A stretch of 10,956 nt of DNA from Nitrososphaerota archaeon (GTDB lineage Archaea > Thermoproteota > Nitrososphaeria > Nitrososphaerales > Nitrososphaeraceae). The stretch lies in the NCBI GenBank assembly GCA_005877345.1, contig VBPR01000062.1, forward strand, positions 1 to 10,956. The letters run 5' to 3'. The notes under the pieces were generated by a model. It saw only the letters and a list, made by a program, of their open reading frames with translations. It searched no databases and was not told where the DNA came from. Within the stretch, counting starts at the first letter, position 1; the number at the start of each line of letters is the position of its first letter. This document shows, one piece after another, positions 1-6,019 of this stretch. Both the position numbers and the translations under genes were made by a program.

Positions 1-177
1 GTTACATCCTACATCAAGGATGAAGGAGTTTCTATCTGCTTTGCTTATCATGTCAACCATTTTATACGTATCCCATGACTTTACTTTATCAGGATGTGGG
101 AAAACACCTAGAGCGTCTAAACGTTCGATGGCGTAATTTACTTCAGATAAATTTTTCAGGACAGAATTATAAATCAT
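1..177 (-). CDS. SAM-dependent methyltransferase, N-terminal part (cut by window edge)
   Basis: The first 59 residues of a minus-strand protein that continues past the left edge. It starts at ATG (complement of 175-177). The visible part is a helical N-terminal stretch (VNYAIERLDALGVFPHPDKV), followed at residues 53-58 by ILDVGC. That is motif I (SAM-binding glycine loop) of class I methyltransferases. The substrate cannot be told because the catalytic and specificity regions are outside the window. A TATA-like TTTATAAA lies about 28 nt upstream and no Shine-Dalgarno is seen, so the transcript is probably leaderless and this ATG is likely the real start. The gene diverges from the eIF1-like gene at 298. 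A family with motif I but another fold cannot be excluded from so short a piece. Confidence 0.7.
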   Translation of the reverse strand, partial: MIYNSVLKNLSEVNYAIERLDALGVFPHPDKVKSWDTYKMVDMISKADRNSFILDVGCN

Positions 178-202
178 GGTTATAAAATTTAGAATTACTA
201 TA

Positions 203-234
203 TTTATAAAGTATTATGAGAGTAATGTAATACT
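203..234 (-). promoter_or_regulatory. TATA box and adjacent inverted repeat in divergent promoter
   Basis: TTTATAAA at 203-210 is placed correctly to drive a leaderless transcript from the ATG at 177 on the minus strand. Directly beside it is a perfect 7-bp inverted repeat, AGTATTA (210-216) and TAATACT (228-234), with an 11-nt spacer. The repeat lies at the upstream edge of the TATA box, where a regulator or TFB could bind. The plus-strand gene at 298 has only a weak candidate, CTTAAAA at 264-270. The TATA call is inferred from sequence and spacing; the regulatory role of the repeat is speculative. Confidence 0.45.
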
Positions 235-297
235 GGAATTACCATTATAATAAATCTCTTCATCTTAAAATGAGAACTGTCGTTATTTTTTCCGGTT

Positions 298-639
298 ATG
301 ATCAAAACCTTCTTTAACGTAAATAGCACATCATTGTTTGTGTCAGAAGGTTATTACGATACAGGCTCGATTGACGGTTTTCTACAAGAATTGGATAGAG
401 AGAAAGCCAAGGTGGTGATCGCGAAAGAATTTAGGAAATTTAAGAAACCAACAACAGTCATAAAAGGCCTTGAGAGTATGACTGATGTTGCTTCAATAAC
501 TAAAGAATTGAAAATCAAACTTGGAGCTGGAGGTACTTATAAAAATGGATTAGTCATTTTGCAGGGTGATCATAGAAGTGCAGTCAAGGACTTTCTCATT
601 ACAAAAGGAATTAAGGAAGATCTAATAGAAGTCAGATAA
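298..639 (+). CDS. Translation initiation factor eIF1/SUI1 family protein
   Basis: A 113-residue protein whose C-terminal two thirds match the SUI1/eIF1 fold. It has a beta strand with the basic stretch EFRKFKKPTTVIKGLE (residues 44-59), then KELKIKLGAGGTYKNG (69-84) and the family hallmark LQGDH (88-92), ending in GIKEDLIEV. In archaea eIF1 binds the 30S subunit near the P site and controls start-codon choice. The first 35 residues are unlike the cysteine-bearing N-terminus known from some archaeal homologues: there is no Cys here. This part may be lineage-specific or the start may lie further down, but the next in-frame ATG (residue 61) would cut into the domain. There is no Shine-Dalgarno and the transcript is probably leaderless. 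A T-run just after the stop (647-651) may terminate it. Confidence 0.85.
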   Translation: MIKTFFNVNSTSLFVSEGYYDTGSIDGFLQELDREKAKVVIAKEFRKFKKPTTVIKGLESMTDVASITKELKIKLGAGGTYKNGLVILQGDHRSAVKDFLITKGIKEDLIEVR

Positions 640-1230
640 TGTTAAATTTTTAAATTAATATGATTCTTAACGAGCATAGCAAATATTTTGTATTCACTTT
701 TGATGCTTCAAACAGGGTATGTTAATGGATTGTGAAGAAAATATGATGGCCATATCAAGTATAAACCACTATATTACAAATCTTGTGCGCAATAACTCTA
801 ATTGTGACAACGTTAGGACTAATTATAACATGAACTATCCAATTAATATTAACATTGAAATTTGTGCTCAAAATATGATGCTTCGGAAAGGATTGAATTT
901 GTTTGCAATGTGAATCCATGTTAAATTGACAAACTTTGACTCGGTTCGGGTGGATTAGAACCTTGCATGTATATGGGTTCTGTTGATTTGCTATTTAGCT
1001 GTTTCTAATCCTGAATATCTAAGACAAAGTCGCGTGCTTTAAGGGATTAAAGGACAAATTTGTCTCTTCAAGGGTTTAGATATGTAATTCTGTCTGGATT
1101 TTCCATATTCAGACGTATTAATCTAAATCTGTGTAACAATTGATAGCGATTTTACGGCTGAATATGTCTTGATTGGTGCAAAATGCACACCACATTCAAA
1201 TCACTCAAACATAATTGTTAGATTAGGGAA
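640..1230. other. Gene-poor interval with many inverted repeats
   Basis: No convincing gene. An open frame at 719-913 is Asn-rich and shows no domain. Its only notable part is the 22-nt repeat at 856-877. From about 950 to 1130 perfect inverted repeats crowd together: GGATTAGAA (952-960) with TTCTAATCC (1003-1011); AGAACC (957-962) with GGTTCT (976-981); the palindrome GACAAATTTGTC (1053-1064); and TTTAGAT (1075-1081) with ATCTAAA (1121-1127), the last pair enclosing GTCTG (1092-1096) and CAGAC (1110-1114). This could be a structured RNA, a decayed small mobile element, or chance in AT-rich DNA. Confidence 0.4.
856..877 (+). repeat. 22-nt direct repeat, copy A (second copy 7237-7258)
   Basis: These 22 bases, which include TTTGTGCTCAAAATATG, are identical to 7237-7258. 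In both places the reading frame gives EICAQNM followed two residues later by a KG pair. This copy therefore looks like a decayed relative of the open frame at 7136-7345. After the repeat this copy diverges and stops at 911-913. Confidence 0.6.
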
Positions 1231-1232
1231 AC

Positions 1233-1268
1233 ATTTATTATCATCTCTAACTAACTTAAGGATAGTTA
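1233..1268 (+). promoter_or_regulatory. Promoter and 21-bp dyad operator candidate of the oxidase-ZIP-regulator cluster
   Basis: TTTATTAT at about 1234-1241 is a TATA-like element that would place the transcript start near 1262. The 21-bp stretch 1248-1268 begins with TAACTAAC and ends with TAGTTA. Eight of its ten base pairs are symmetric about position 1258. A dyad at the start point of a cluster that ends in a DtxR/MntR-type repressor is the classical place for its operator, and half-sites of the type CTAAC are seen in boxes of that family. Binding is an inference. A related string TAACTAACTTA also occurs at 9356-9366 with no dyad, so the half-site is not unique. Confidence 0.45.
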
Positions 1269-1277
1269 ATAAACTTG

Positions 1278-2435
1278 ATGAGTTACCCACGGATAGTCGT
1301 GCTATTTGGTATTGCAATATCCATTGTTTTTTTCGCTATTTCCACAATGTTATATAGTAGAAGTTCTCTTAGCGATCAAAATTCATCTAAGCTGGACACT
1401 GTAGGTGGACATACGCCAGGTTATCCTATACTAAAAACAACAGGTGATATTTTAGATCCCACTTCATTCGTCATAAACCCTAAGAATGCAGTTGTAGACC
1501 CGATGAAATACTTGAGGGAATTTAATTATGGAAGAGTCTCAACGTCTTCTAATGGAACAGTGATAAGAGACTTTACACTGATTGCGTCAGACCAGCAGAC
1601 TAAAGAAGTTTCTCCAGGCGTTTTCTATAATGTATGGACGTATAACGGTACAATACCTGGACCTACTATACGAGCTACAGAAGGCGATTTAATCAGAATA
1701 ACTTTAATAAATAAAGGAACTAAATTCCATTCAATCCACTTTCATGGCATACACCCTTCAGAAATGGATGGGGTATTTGAAGGAATTGCACCAGGGGGCA
1801 GATTCACTTACCAATTTACGGCTGAACCATTTGGAGTTTTCCTATACCATTGTCATATGCAGCCTCTCGAGGAACACATAACCCATGGTCTTTATGGAGT
1901 ATACATTGTCGATCCCAAACAAGGTAGACCACAAGCTGACGAGATGGTAATGTTAATGAACGGTTACGACACTGATTTTGATACTGAAAATAACTTCTAT
2001 ACTGTTAACGGAATTCCATTCTATTATATGCATCATCCTATTCAAATTGAAAAAAATAGACTAATTCGAATTTATCTAGTAAATATGCTCGAATTTGATC
2101 CTCTCAACAACTTCCACTTACACGCGAATTTGTTTAATTTCTATAAAACCGGGACCAAATTGATACCCGATGAGTATACTGATATTGTTACTATGAATCA
2201 GGCAGAGCGTGGCATATTGGAATTTAGCTATAAATATCCGGGAATGTATATGTTTCATGCTCACAAAACTGAGTTTGCAGAGAAAGGATGGACAGGGCTA
2301 TTTTTTGTAAAAGACAATACAAGTGAGTCTGTTAATCAAAATTTAAACGTTACCTCAACCATGAATAACACAATTTATTCTAAATCTAATTTTAGTAACG
2401 CAACTAACATTGTGCCAACAGGAGGGTTGAAATGA
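1278..2435 (+). CDS. Two-domain multicopper oxidase (type C), membrane-anchored or secreted
   Basis: Predicted 385-residue copper oxidase, exported by an N-terminal hydrophobic helix (residues 4-26). Domain 1 (about 80-215) has HSIHFHG, with H151, H154 and H156, and YHCHMQPLEEH, with H191, C192, H193 and H200. Domain 2 has FHLH (H280, H282) and FHAHKTEF (H327, H329). The blue type-1 site (H151, C192, H200) is in domain 1 and the His pairs form the trinuclear centre. That layout fits type-C two-domain oxidases rather than true NirK, which has no HCH. Where NirK has its axial Met (HVVSGM), this protein has HITHGL, so Leu205 probably takes that place, as in high-potential laccases. The Ser/Asn-rich tail after 345 is a linker. 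It is the first gene of a cluster, overlapping the ZIP gene by 4 nt. A TTG at 1275 directly precedes the chosen ATG and is an alternative start. The substrate (Cu, Fe or Mn ion, or organic) is unknown. Confidence 0.9.
   Translation: MSYPRIVVLFGIAISIVFFAISTMLYSRSSLSDQNSSKLDTVGGHTPGYPILKTTGDILDPTSFVINPKNAVVDPMKYLREFNYGRVSTSSNGTVIRDFTLIASDQQTKEVSPGVFYNVWTYNGTIPGPTIRATEGDLIRITLINKGTKFHSIHFHGIHPSEMDGVFEGIAPGGRFTYQFTAEPFGVFLYHCHMQPLEEHITHGLYGVYIVDPKQGRPQADEMVMLMNGYDTDFDTENNFYTVNGIPFYYMHHPIQIEKNRLIRIYLVNMLEFDPLNNFHLHANLFNFYKTGTKLIPDEYTDIVTMNQAERGILEFSYKYPGMYMFHAHKTEFAEKGWTGLFFVKDNTSESVNQNLNVTSTMNNTIYSKSNFSNATNIVPTGGLK
2421..2426 (+). promoter_or_regulatory. Ribosome binding site for the ZIP gene inside the oxidase 3' end
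   Basis: GGAGGG lies in the last codons of the oxidase gene, 5 nt before ATG 2432 and 8 nt before ATG 2435. Together with the ATGA overlap it indicates translational coupling of the two genes. The second ATG has the more usual spacing. Confidence 0.6.
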
Positions 2436-3745
2436 TGGAAAGAGAGGAAACTAATATTGCTAATACTTACAGAATTTCTAAGAGGACTATACTATTTGGA
2501 GTTGTCCCAATTATAGTTATTGGAGCAATGATAATATTGCTATTAAATTCTCCTGGAATATTATTTCAAAACTCTGTCAAACCACTTCCTAAAATTTCTA
2601 TTGAGAAAGTTGAGTTTTCAGATGGTGGTATAGTAGCCTTTATAAGAAACACGGGACCCTCAAATACCACCATTGCACAAGCTGATGTGAATGACAGAAT
2701 ACATCCTGCAGCAATAGAGCCAAGTCGAATATTAACTAGGCTGGCAGATGCAAAAGTAATAATCCCATTCGTATGGAACATTGGTGAACCATATAAGATA
2801 GGAATAACTACAGATGATGGAACTAGATTTGAGAAAAAGGTTGACTCTGCAGCTCCAGCGCCGCGTCCAACTGTTGGGCAGGCTTCAACATTTGCTATCA
2901 TTGGTACATATGTAGGCGTTATTCCTGTTATGATGGGACTTATCTGGTATCCATTCATTAGAAGGTTAAGTCCCAATAAGTATAACTTTTTCCTTAGCCT
3001 TACTGCAGGATTGTTAGTTTTTCTTGGTATAGATGCTCTACTTGAGAGTAACGAAATAGCAGTCAGTACTCTTGCGCCTGCCTTTAATGCACAGATTCTC
3101 ATTATTATGGTAGCAATTGTTTCTTTAATAACACTCCTGTATGTATCGCAGAGATTGATTCAACGTGCCTCAAAGCGTTCCAAACCTAAGATTGAATATA
3201 AGTCTGGATATTCAAGCCATTCAGAGCCTGATTCGCAACTAAGTGATATCAGATCCTCTTCTACGTCATCCCAACAACAGTTATTGATTAAACCTATTGC
3301 CATATCTATGATGATTGCAATTGGTATCGGATTACATAATTTCGGAGAAGGCCTGGCTATTGGCGCAGCAGTCTTGTTAGGAGAAGTAGCTTTAAGCTCA
3401 TTTTTAATTTTAGGATTCACATTGCACAATACCACAGAGGGTTTAGCCATTGTAGCGCCTATGGCTAAAAGTCGAAGGATTCCAGTAACAAAGTTGATGA
3501 TTATGGGTTTGATAGCAGGAGGTCCTACAATTATTGGAGCGTGGGTAGGTGGATTTTTGTACTCTCCTATCGCAACTGTAATTTTTCTTTCGATAGGTGC
3601 AGGCGCAATATTCCAGGTAGTTTACTCAATTGCTGCTTGGATGTATCACACAAATGGGAGTCGAGGATTGCTAAATAATCATTGGATTATCATAGGCTTT
3701 GCATTTGGGATGCTAATAATGTATCTTACAGGACTGTTGGTTTAA
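2432..3745 (+). CDS. ZIP-family divalent metal transporter with extra N-terminal extracytoplasmic domain
   Basis: 437 residues. The ZIP signature is clear in two helices: GLHNFGEG (301-308; H302, E306) and LHNTTEG (331-337; H332, E336). These are the metal-binding residues of transmembrane helices IV and V in the family. Other helices lie at about 154-175, 185-203, 221-240, 317-342, 354-376, 380-403 and 418-436. The loop before helix IV (about 250-284), often His-rich in ZIPs, is Ser-rich here with one His. Unusually, an additional helix (19-39) and a beta-rich domain of about 100 residues (53-140, including VAFIRNTGPSNTTI) precede the transporter. It resembles Ig-like extracytoplasmic domains and is followed by a Pro/Ala linker. 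The gene is coupled to the oxidase upstream and the MntR-like regulator downstream, so manganese, zinc, iron or copper are possible substrates. The second Met (2435) is an equally possible start. Confidence 0.88.
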   Translation: MMEREETNIANTYRISKRTILFGVVPIIVIGAMIILLLNSPGILFQNSVKPLPKISIEKVEFSDGGIVAFIRNTGPSNTTIAQADVNDRIHPAAIEPSRILTRLADAKVIIPFVWNIGEPYKIGITTDDGTRFEKKVDSAAPAPRPTVGQASTFAIIGTYVGVIPVMMGLIWYPFIRRLSPNKYNFFLSLTAGLLVFLGIDALLESNEIAVSTLAPAFNAQILIIMVAIVSLITLLYVSQRLIQRASKRSKPKIEYKSGYSSHSEPDSQLSDIRSSSTSSQQQLLIKPIAISMMIAIGIGLHNFGEGLAIGAAVLLGEVALSSFLILGFTLHNTTEGLAIVAPMAKSRRIPVTKLMIMGLIAGGPTIIGAWVGGFLYSPIATVIFLSIGAGAIFQVVYSIAAWMYHTNGSRGLLNNHWIIIGFAFGMLIMYLTGLLV

Positions 3746-3800
3746 TGATGATTATCAAAGTTTTAGTAGCAGTAAAATGGAAAGTAAGAGGTGGATACCT

Positions 3801-4265
3801 ATGATAAATAAACTCATGACAGGACCGGACAAGGAGAATAGACTAGTGGCTATTCGCGATGCAAATAATGTAAAGAAAGAGGATCGGACGGACAGAATGG
3901 AAGATTATCTGGAAGTAATTTATGAATTGGTACAACAGAAGGGATATGCTACAACCGTAGACATTTCAGGTTATCTTAATGTAAGTTCTCCTAGCGTGAC
4001 CAAAATGATGCAGAAACTCGATGAAACCGGCTATCTAAAGTATGAAAAATACAGAGGCATTAGACTAACCAATGAAGGGATCCGAATTGCTCGTAATATT
4101 CGTAACAGACACGGTCTTTTAGCTGAGTTCTTCAAGATAATTGGTGTAGACGAGGAAACCGCGAATAATGACGCAGAAGGTATAGAACATCATTTGCATC
4201 CCGAAACTATGAAGAAGCTCGAGGAATTCATAAACGAACTAAAAAACACACAGTATAAGTTGTGA
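3801..4265 (+). CDS. MntR/DtxR-family metal-dependent transcriptional regulator
   Basis: 154 residues from this start. A winged helix covers about residues 33-93, with recognition region LNVSSPSVTKMMQKLDETGYL, and a dimerisation/metal domain follows (about 96-152, containing RHGLLAEFF and EGIEHHL). There is no C-terminal SH3-like domain, so the protein is MntR-sized rather than DtxR-sized. Aligned by eye to Bacillus subtilis MntR (ligands D8, E11, H77, E99, E102, H103), the equivalents are D35, E38, H104, E126, E129 and H130: all six are present. Such proteins usually repress metal uptake genes when Mn2+ is plentiful. The start is chosen because GAGGTG (3788-3793) lies 7 nt before ATG 3801. 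An upstream ATG at 3777, with no ribosome site, would add eight residues. About 30 extra residues precede the usual MntR N-terminus. It is probably co-transcribed with the ZIP gene 31-55 nt upstream. Confidence 0.88.
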   Translation: MINKLMTGPDKENRLVAIRDANNVKKEDRTDRMEDYLEVIYELVQQKGYATTVDISGYLNVSSPSVTKMMQKLDETGYLKYEKYRGIRLTNEGIRIARNIRNRHGLLAEFFKIIGVDEETANNDAEGIEHHLHPETMKKLEEFINELKNTQYKL

Positions 4266-4626
4266 TCATTATATTATATTTTCAAACTTTAATTTCTGAA
4301 ATGGCTTTAGAGAAATAATTTTAGATAAAGTCAAACCAAGCTCTTACCACGTTCAATAATGAAGTATTCATTCTGTATCCAGCGTAACAGAACATACATG
4401 GATCTTTGCTATCTTTGCTATAAGAACTCAAATCAAACTTTGTTGTTGTTCAGCTTTTGAAAGATTAATATGTTTTTAGTAAGTTGATACTGTCGGTAGG
4501 TTCTTAAGAGGACGATATTAATACTATTTATAATCAAAATTGAAACAAATTCTCTGTTTTCTTGGTCAACCTGGAACAAAGGAAGACTTTATTCGTGATA
4601 ACTACATCGATAGGAGGTTCACCTAA
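4266..4626 (+). promoter_or_regulatory. Intergenic region with promoter and ribosome site of the 55-residue zinc protein
   Basis: No gene was found between 4266 and 4500. A T/A-rich tail after the regulator gene may terminate it, and there is a 9-bp tandem duplication ATCTTTGCT at 4402-4419. TATTTATAA (4525-4533) is a good TATA candidate and implies a leader of about 70 nt. GGAGGT (4613-4618) stands 8 nt before the TTG at 4627. A TAA codon sits immediately before that TTG, so the ribosome site decides the start. Confidence 0.6.
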
Positions 4627-4794
4627 TTGAAGACTTTACTCTATGTCAAGTCCTTTAGTGCTCAGCCAAAGAAAAAAATTAAATTCTGTATCACGTGTGC
4701 GAAGGTAGCGACACAAATAGCATGCTTTGAGGTTGGAGACAATGTTACAGTCGTTGAAAAATACTGCGATACTTGTATTAGTAATATTAAATAG
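4627..4794 (+). CDS. Small CxxC...CxxC zinc-binding protein (55 residues, TTG start)
   Basis: This short gene begins at TTG, placed by a near-perfect Shine-Dalgarno (GGAGGT, spacing 8) with an in-frame stop just upstream. The protein is a basic N-terminus (about 20 residues) followed by one zinc-ribbon-like unit: C21-x2-C24, ATQIACFE, then VVEKYC and C47-x2-C50, ending five residues later. The unit is shared with the proteins at 6656-6940 (ATQIASYN, VEKYCDTC) and 10352-10669 (AAYVAYFQ, IEKYCEQC). The three are therefore paralogues, and this one has one more residue between the Cys pairs plus an extra Cys33. Function is unknown: nucleic-acid binding, protein contact or metal buffering are possible. 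Conservation of the Cys pairs and of the flanking residues argues that it is a real gene. Confidence 0.75.
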   Translation: MKTLLYVKSFSAQPKKKIKFCITCAKVATQIACFEVGDNVTVVEKYCDTCISNIK

Positions 4795-4844
4795 AGCTCT
4801 TACCTCTTAATTTCAGTTGTGATAAAAATATGAATCTTAATTGT

Positions 4845-4861
4845 AAACCATACTATGGTTT
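4845..4861. terminator. Perfect 17-nt palindrome between convergent genes
   Basis: AAACCATA and TATGGTTT flank a single C, a perfect 8-bp inverted repeat 50 nt after the zinc-protein stop, in a gap between convergent genes. A transcript-end hairpin or a protein binding site are both possible. There is no T-run directly after it, so the terminator label is tentative. Confidence 0.3.
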
Positions 4862-4999
4862 GAACACAAGGAAATTTGAATATCTAGTGTAGTTCTTCAA
4901 TATGATCATTAATAACATAATTGATAGCAATAACTATTCAACAAATTAGAACATCAGATTAGAACTGAATTTTGATTTAAATATGTCAAGAATGTATTG

Positions 5000-5386
5000 T
5001 TACTGTATTCTTAAACTGTCTACTGCATCCATAATAACTTGAGTAGCATGCACTCCAAAATTTGCCTTACAATAGTTTTCATTTGTCAGCTTTGAATCAA
5101 GGCTATTTGACCTTATCAACTGCGAAACCCTATTTACTGCAGCAAGATAATTCATGGAAGATATCCAAGTCAGTATGATTGTGCATTTATCGCAAACTTC
5201 AACCTTAACATTAGTCCCATATATTTCCCCACAAAAAACGCATTTGTTATATACTATTGAATTACTAGTCCTAGGAGCGTTAATACCAAAATGAACTGTA
5301 TTAAAGCACTCAATACATAAGTGTTGATTACACGTGGAACATGTGTGGTATTCTTCACGTTTACTACATTTTTGACACACTGTCAT
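5000..5386 (-). CDS. B-box-type zinc finger protein
   Basis: 128 residues. The N-terminus has the spacing C4-x2-C7-x8-C16-x7-C24-x2-C27-x4-H32, the arrangement of plant-type B-box fingers, with additional C19 and H14. The final His of the plant motif is not evident. A second pair of CxxC motifs follows (C49-x2-C52, C65-x2-C68), with VEVCDKC recalling the VEKYCDTC of the small zinc proteins nearby. The remainder (70-128) is helical with no Cys cluster except C106. Such fingers bind two zinc ions and generally mediate protein contacts; the partner here is unknown. ATG 5386 is the first start in frame. There is no ribosome site, and TATA-like runs lie at about 5441-5459. The gene is convergent with the zinc micro-gene at 4627. 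Confidence 0.75.
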   Translation of the reverse strand: MTVCQKCSKREEYHTCSTCNQHLCIECFNTVHFGINAPRTSNSIVYNKCVFCGEIYGTNVKVEVCDKCTIILTWISSMNYLAAVNRVSQLIRSNSLDSKLTNENYCKANFGVHATQVIMDAVDSLRIQ

Positions 5387-5495
5387 TGCTTAGAAGCACC
5401 ATGCGCAAGAGATCATCAAGTAACGATTGTTATCAAGAATTAATATATTCATTATATATCTACTAGTATCATTAATTAGGTAATCCCTCCTATAT

Positions 5496-5891
5496 CTAGT
5501 TATTTAAATAACTGCAGGTGTGATAAGCCTCTTCACCCATGGGATCATGTTTAAGTTCAACATTCAGTAGTGATCTTATGAAACTTCTAATATCTTTTTG
5601 GAAGTTTAGAGCCATATCATTAATAGTAATTGTTTCTTCTTTATCAAGCAATGCATTTTCCAACTCACAGAAGTTAAGAATAATGACTAGAGAGATATTT
5701 TGTGCCGATTTTTGTGTTCACATCCAGCTTTTGTTACCAGCGCTATTAAGGTAGATACCAGTTATATTGTCGATATCATTCACATTAACATTGTATACAA
5801 GCTGTCTTGAATCCTTTGTGAACTTAAGACTTCCTAAGCCACGCCCATGTGTATTATTAGGTGGTACTTGTTGATCTCCATCAAGTACACA
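5496..5891 (-). pseudogene. CHRD-domain protein pseudogene (5' truncated, one in-frame stop)
   Basis: One minus-strand frame reads from 5888 to the stop at 5496-5498, about 130 codons, interrupted only by TGA at 5718-5720. The first part reads VLDGDQQVPPNNTHGRGLGS, then LKFTKDSRQLVYNVNVNDID and GIYLNSAGNKS. This is the typical CHRD opening (L-x-G-x-Q-x-VPP, T-x-G-x-G, L-x-Y-x-V, D-N-I-T-x-I). After the stop the frame continues with SLVIILNF, and later DMALNFQKDIRSFI and HDPMGEE. Those fit the second half of a CHRD domain (VVxLF, DLxGxL, PxGE). CHRD domains are known from extracytoplasmic proteins and are common in soil thaumarchaea. The signal peptide and first strand are missing because similarity ends exactly where a recombinase remnant begins on the other strand. 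The gene is dead unless the TGA is read through. Confidence 0.72.
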
Positions 5892-6001
5892 CTAGAATCG
5901 GTCTAAGTTCTGCACTGATAGAATTATTAAAGGGGGTAAATCCAGACAACATCAAAACAAAGCTAGGACATAACAGTAACAGTATGCTCTTCATTAGTCT
6001 A
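5888..6001 (+). pseudogene. Tyrosine recombinase (integrase) C-terminal remnant
   Basis: In the plus frame, HTRIGLSSALIELL (from 5888) and GVNPDNIKTKLGHNSNSM align with the region after the H-x-x-R box of tyrosine recombinases, where the pattern is RHT...LL..GV....I...LGH.S. The LGH histidine (5969-5971) is the late catalytic His/Trp box. The catalytic Arg of H-x-x-R is not preserved. No Tyr stands about nine residues after LGH, and everything N-terminal is missing, so this cannot be an active enzyme. The left edge coincides with the truncation of the CHRD pseudogene, which suggests an old integration or deletion junction. The frame runs on to 6052 without further similarity and overlaps the end of the membrane-protein gene at 6020. 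Confidence 0.65.
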
Positions 6002-6019
6002 ATTTTCAATTATTATCTT

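Noticed and set aside
719..913. 64-codon open frame as a gene
   Set aside because: Asn-rich, no ribosome site, no domain; only the short EICAQNM part is shared with another locus, so it is kept as a repeat copy and not called a gene.
946..956. TCGGGTGGATT shared with 10841-10851, resembling the complement of a tRNA T-arm (AATCCACCC)
   Set aside because: On neither strand can a T-stem pair around it, and no anticodon arm or acceptor is present, so no tRNA or attachment site can be supported.
1278..2435. Copper nitrite reductase NirK
   Set aside because: The HCH motif and the HxH pairs in domain 2 indicate a trinuclear centre within a two-domain oxidase, whereas NirK has HCA and a single catalytic type-2 copper.
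2566..3102. Long minus-strand open frame across the ZIP gene
   Set aside because: It is antisense to a gene with clear ZIP motifs and shows no domain of its own.
5539..5754. Plus-strand open frame of 71 codons
   Set aside because: It is the shadow of the CHRD pseudogene on the other strand, whose similarity to a known domain is much stronger.
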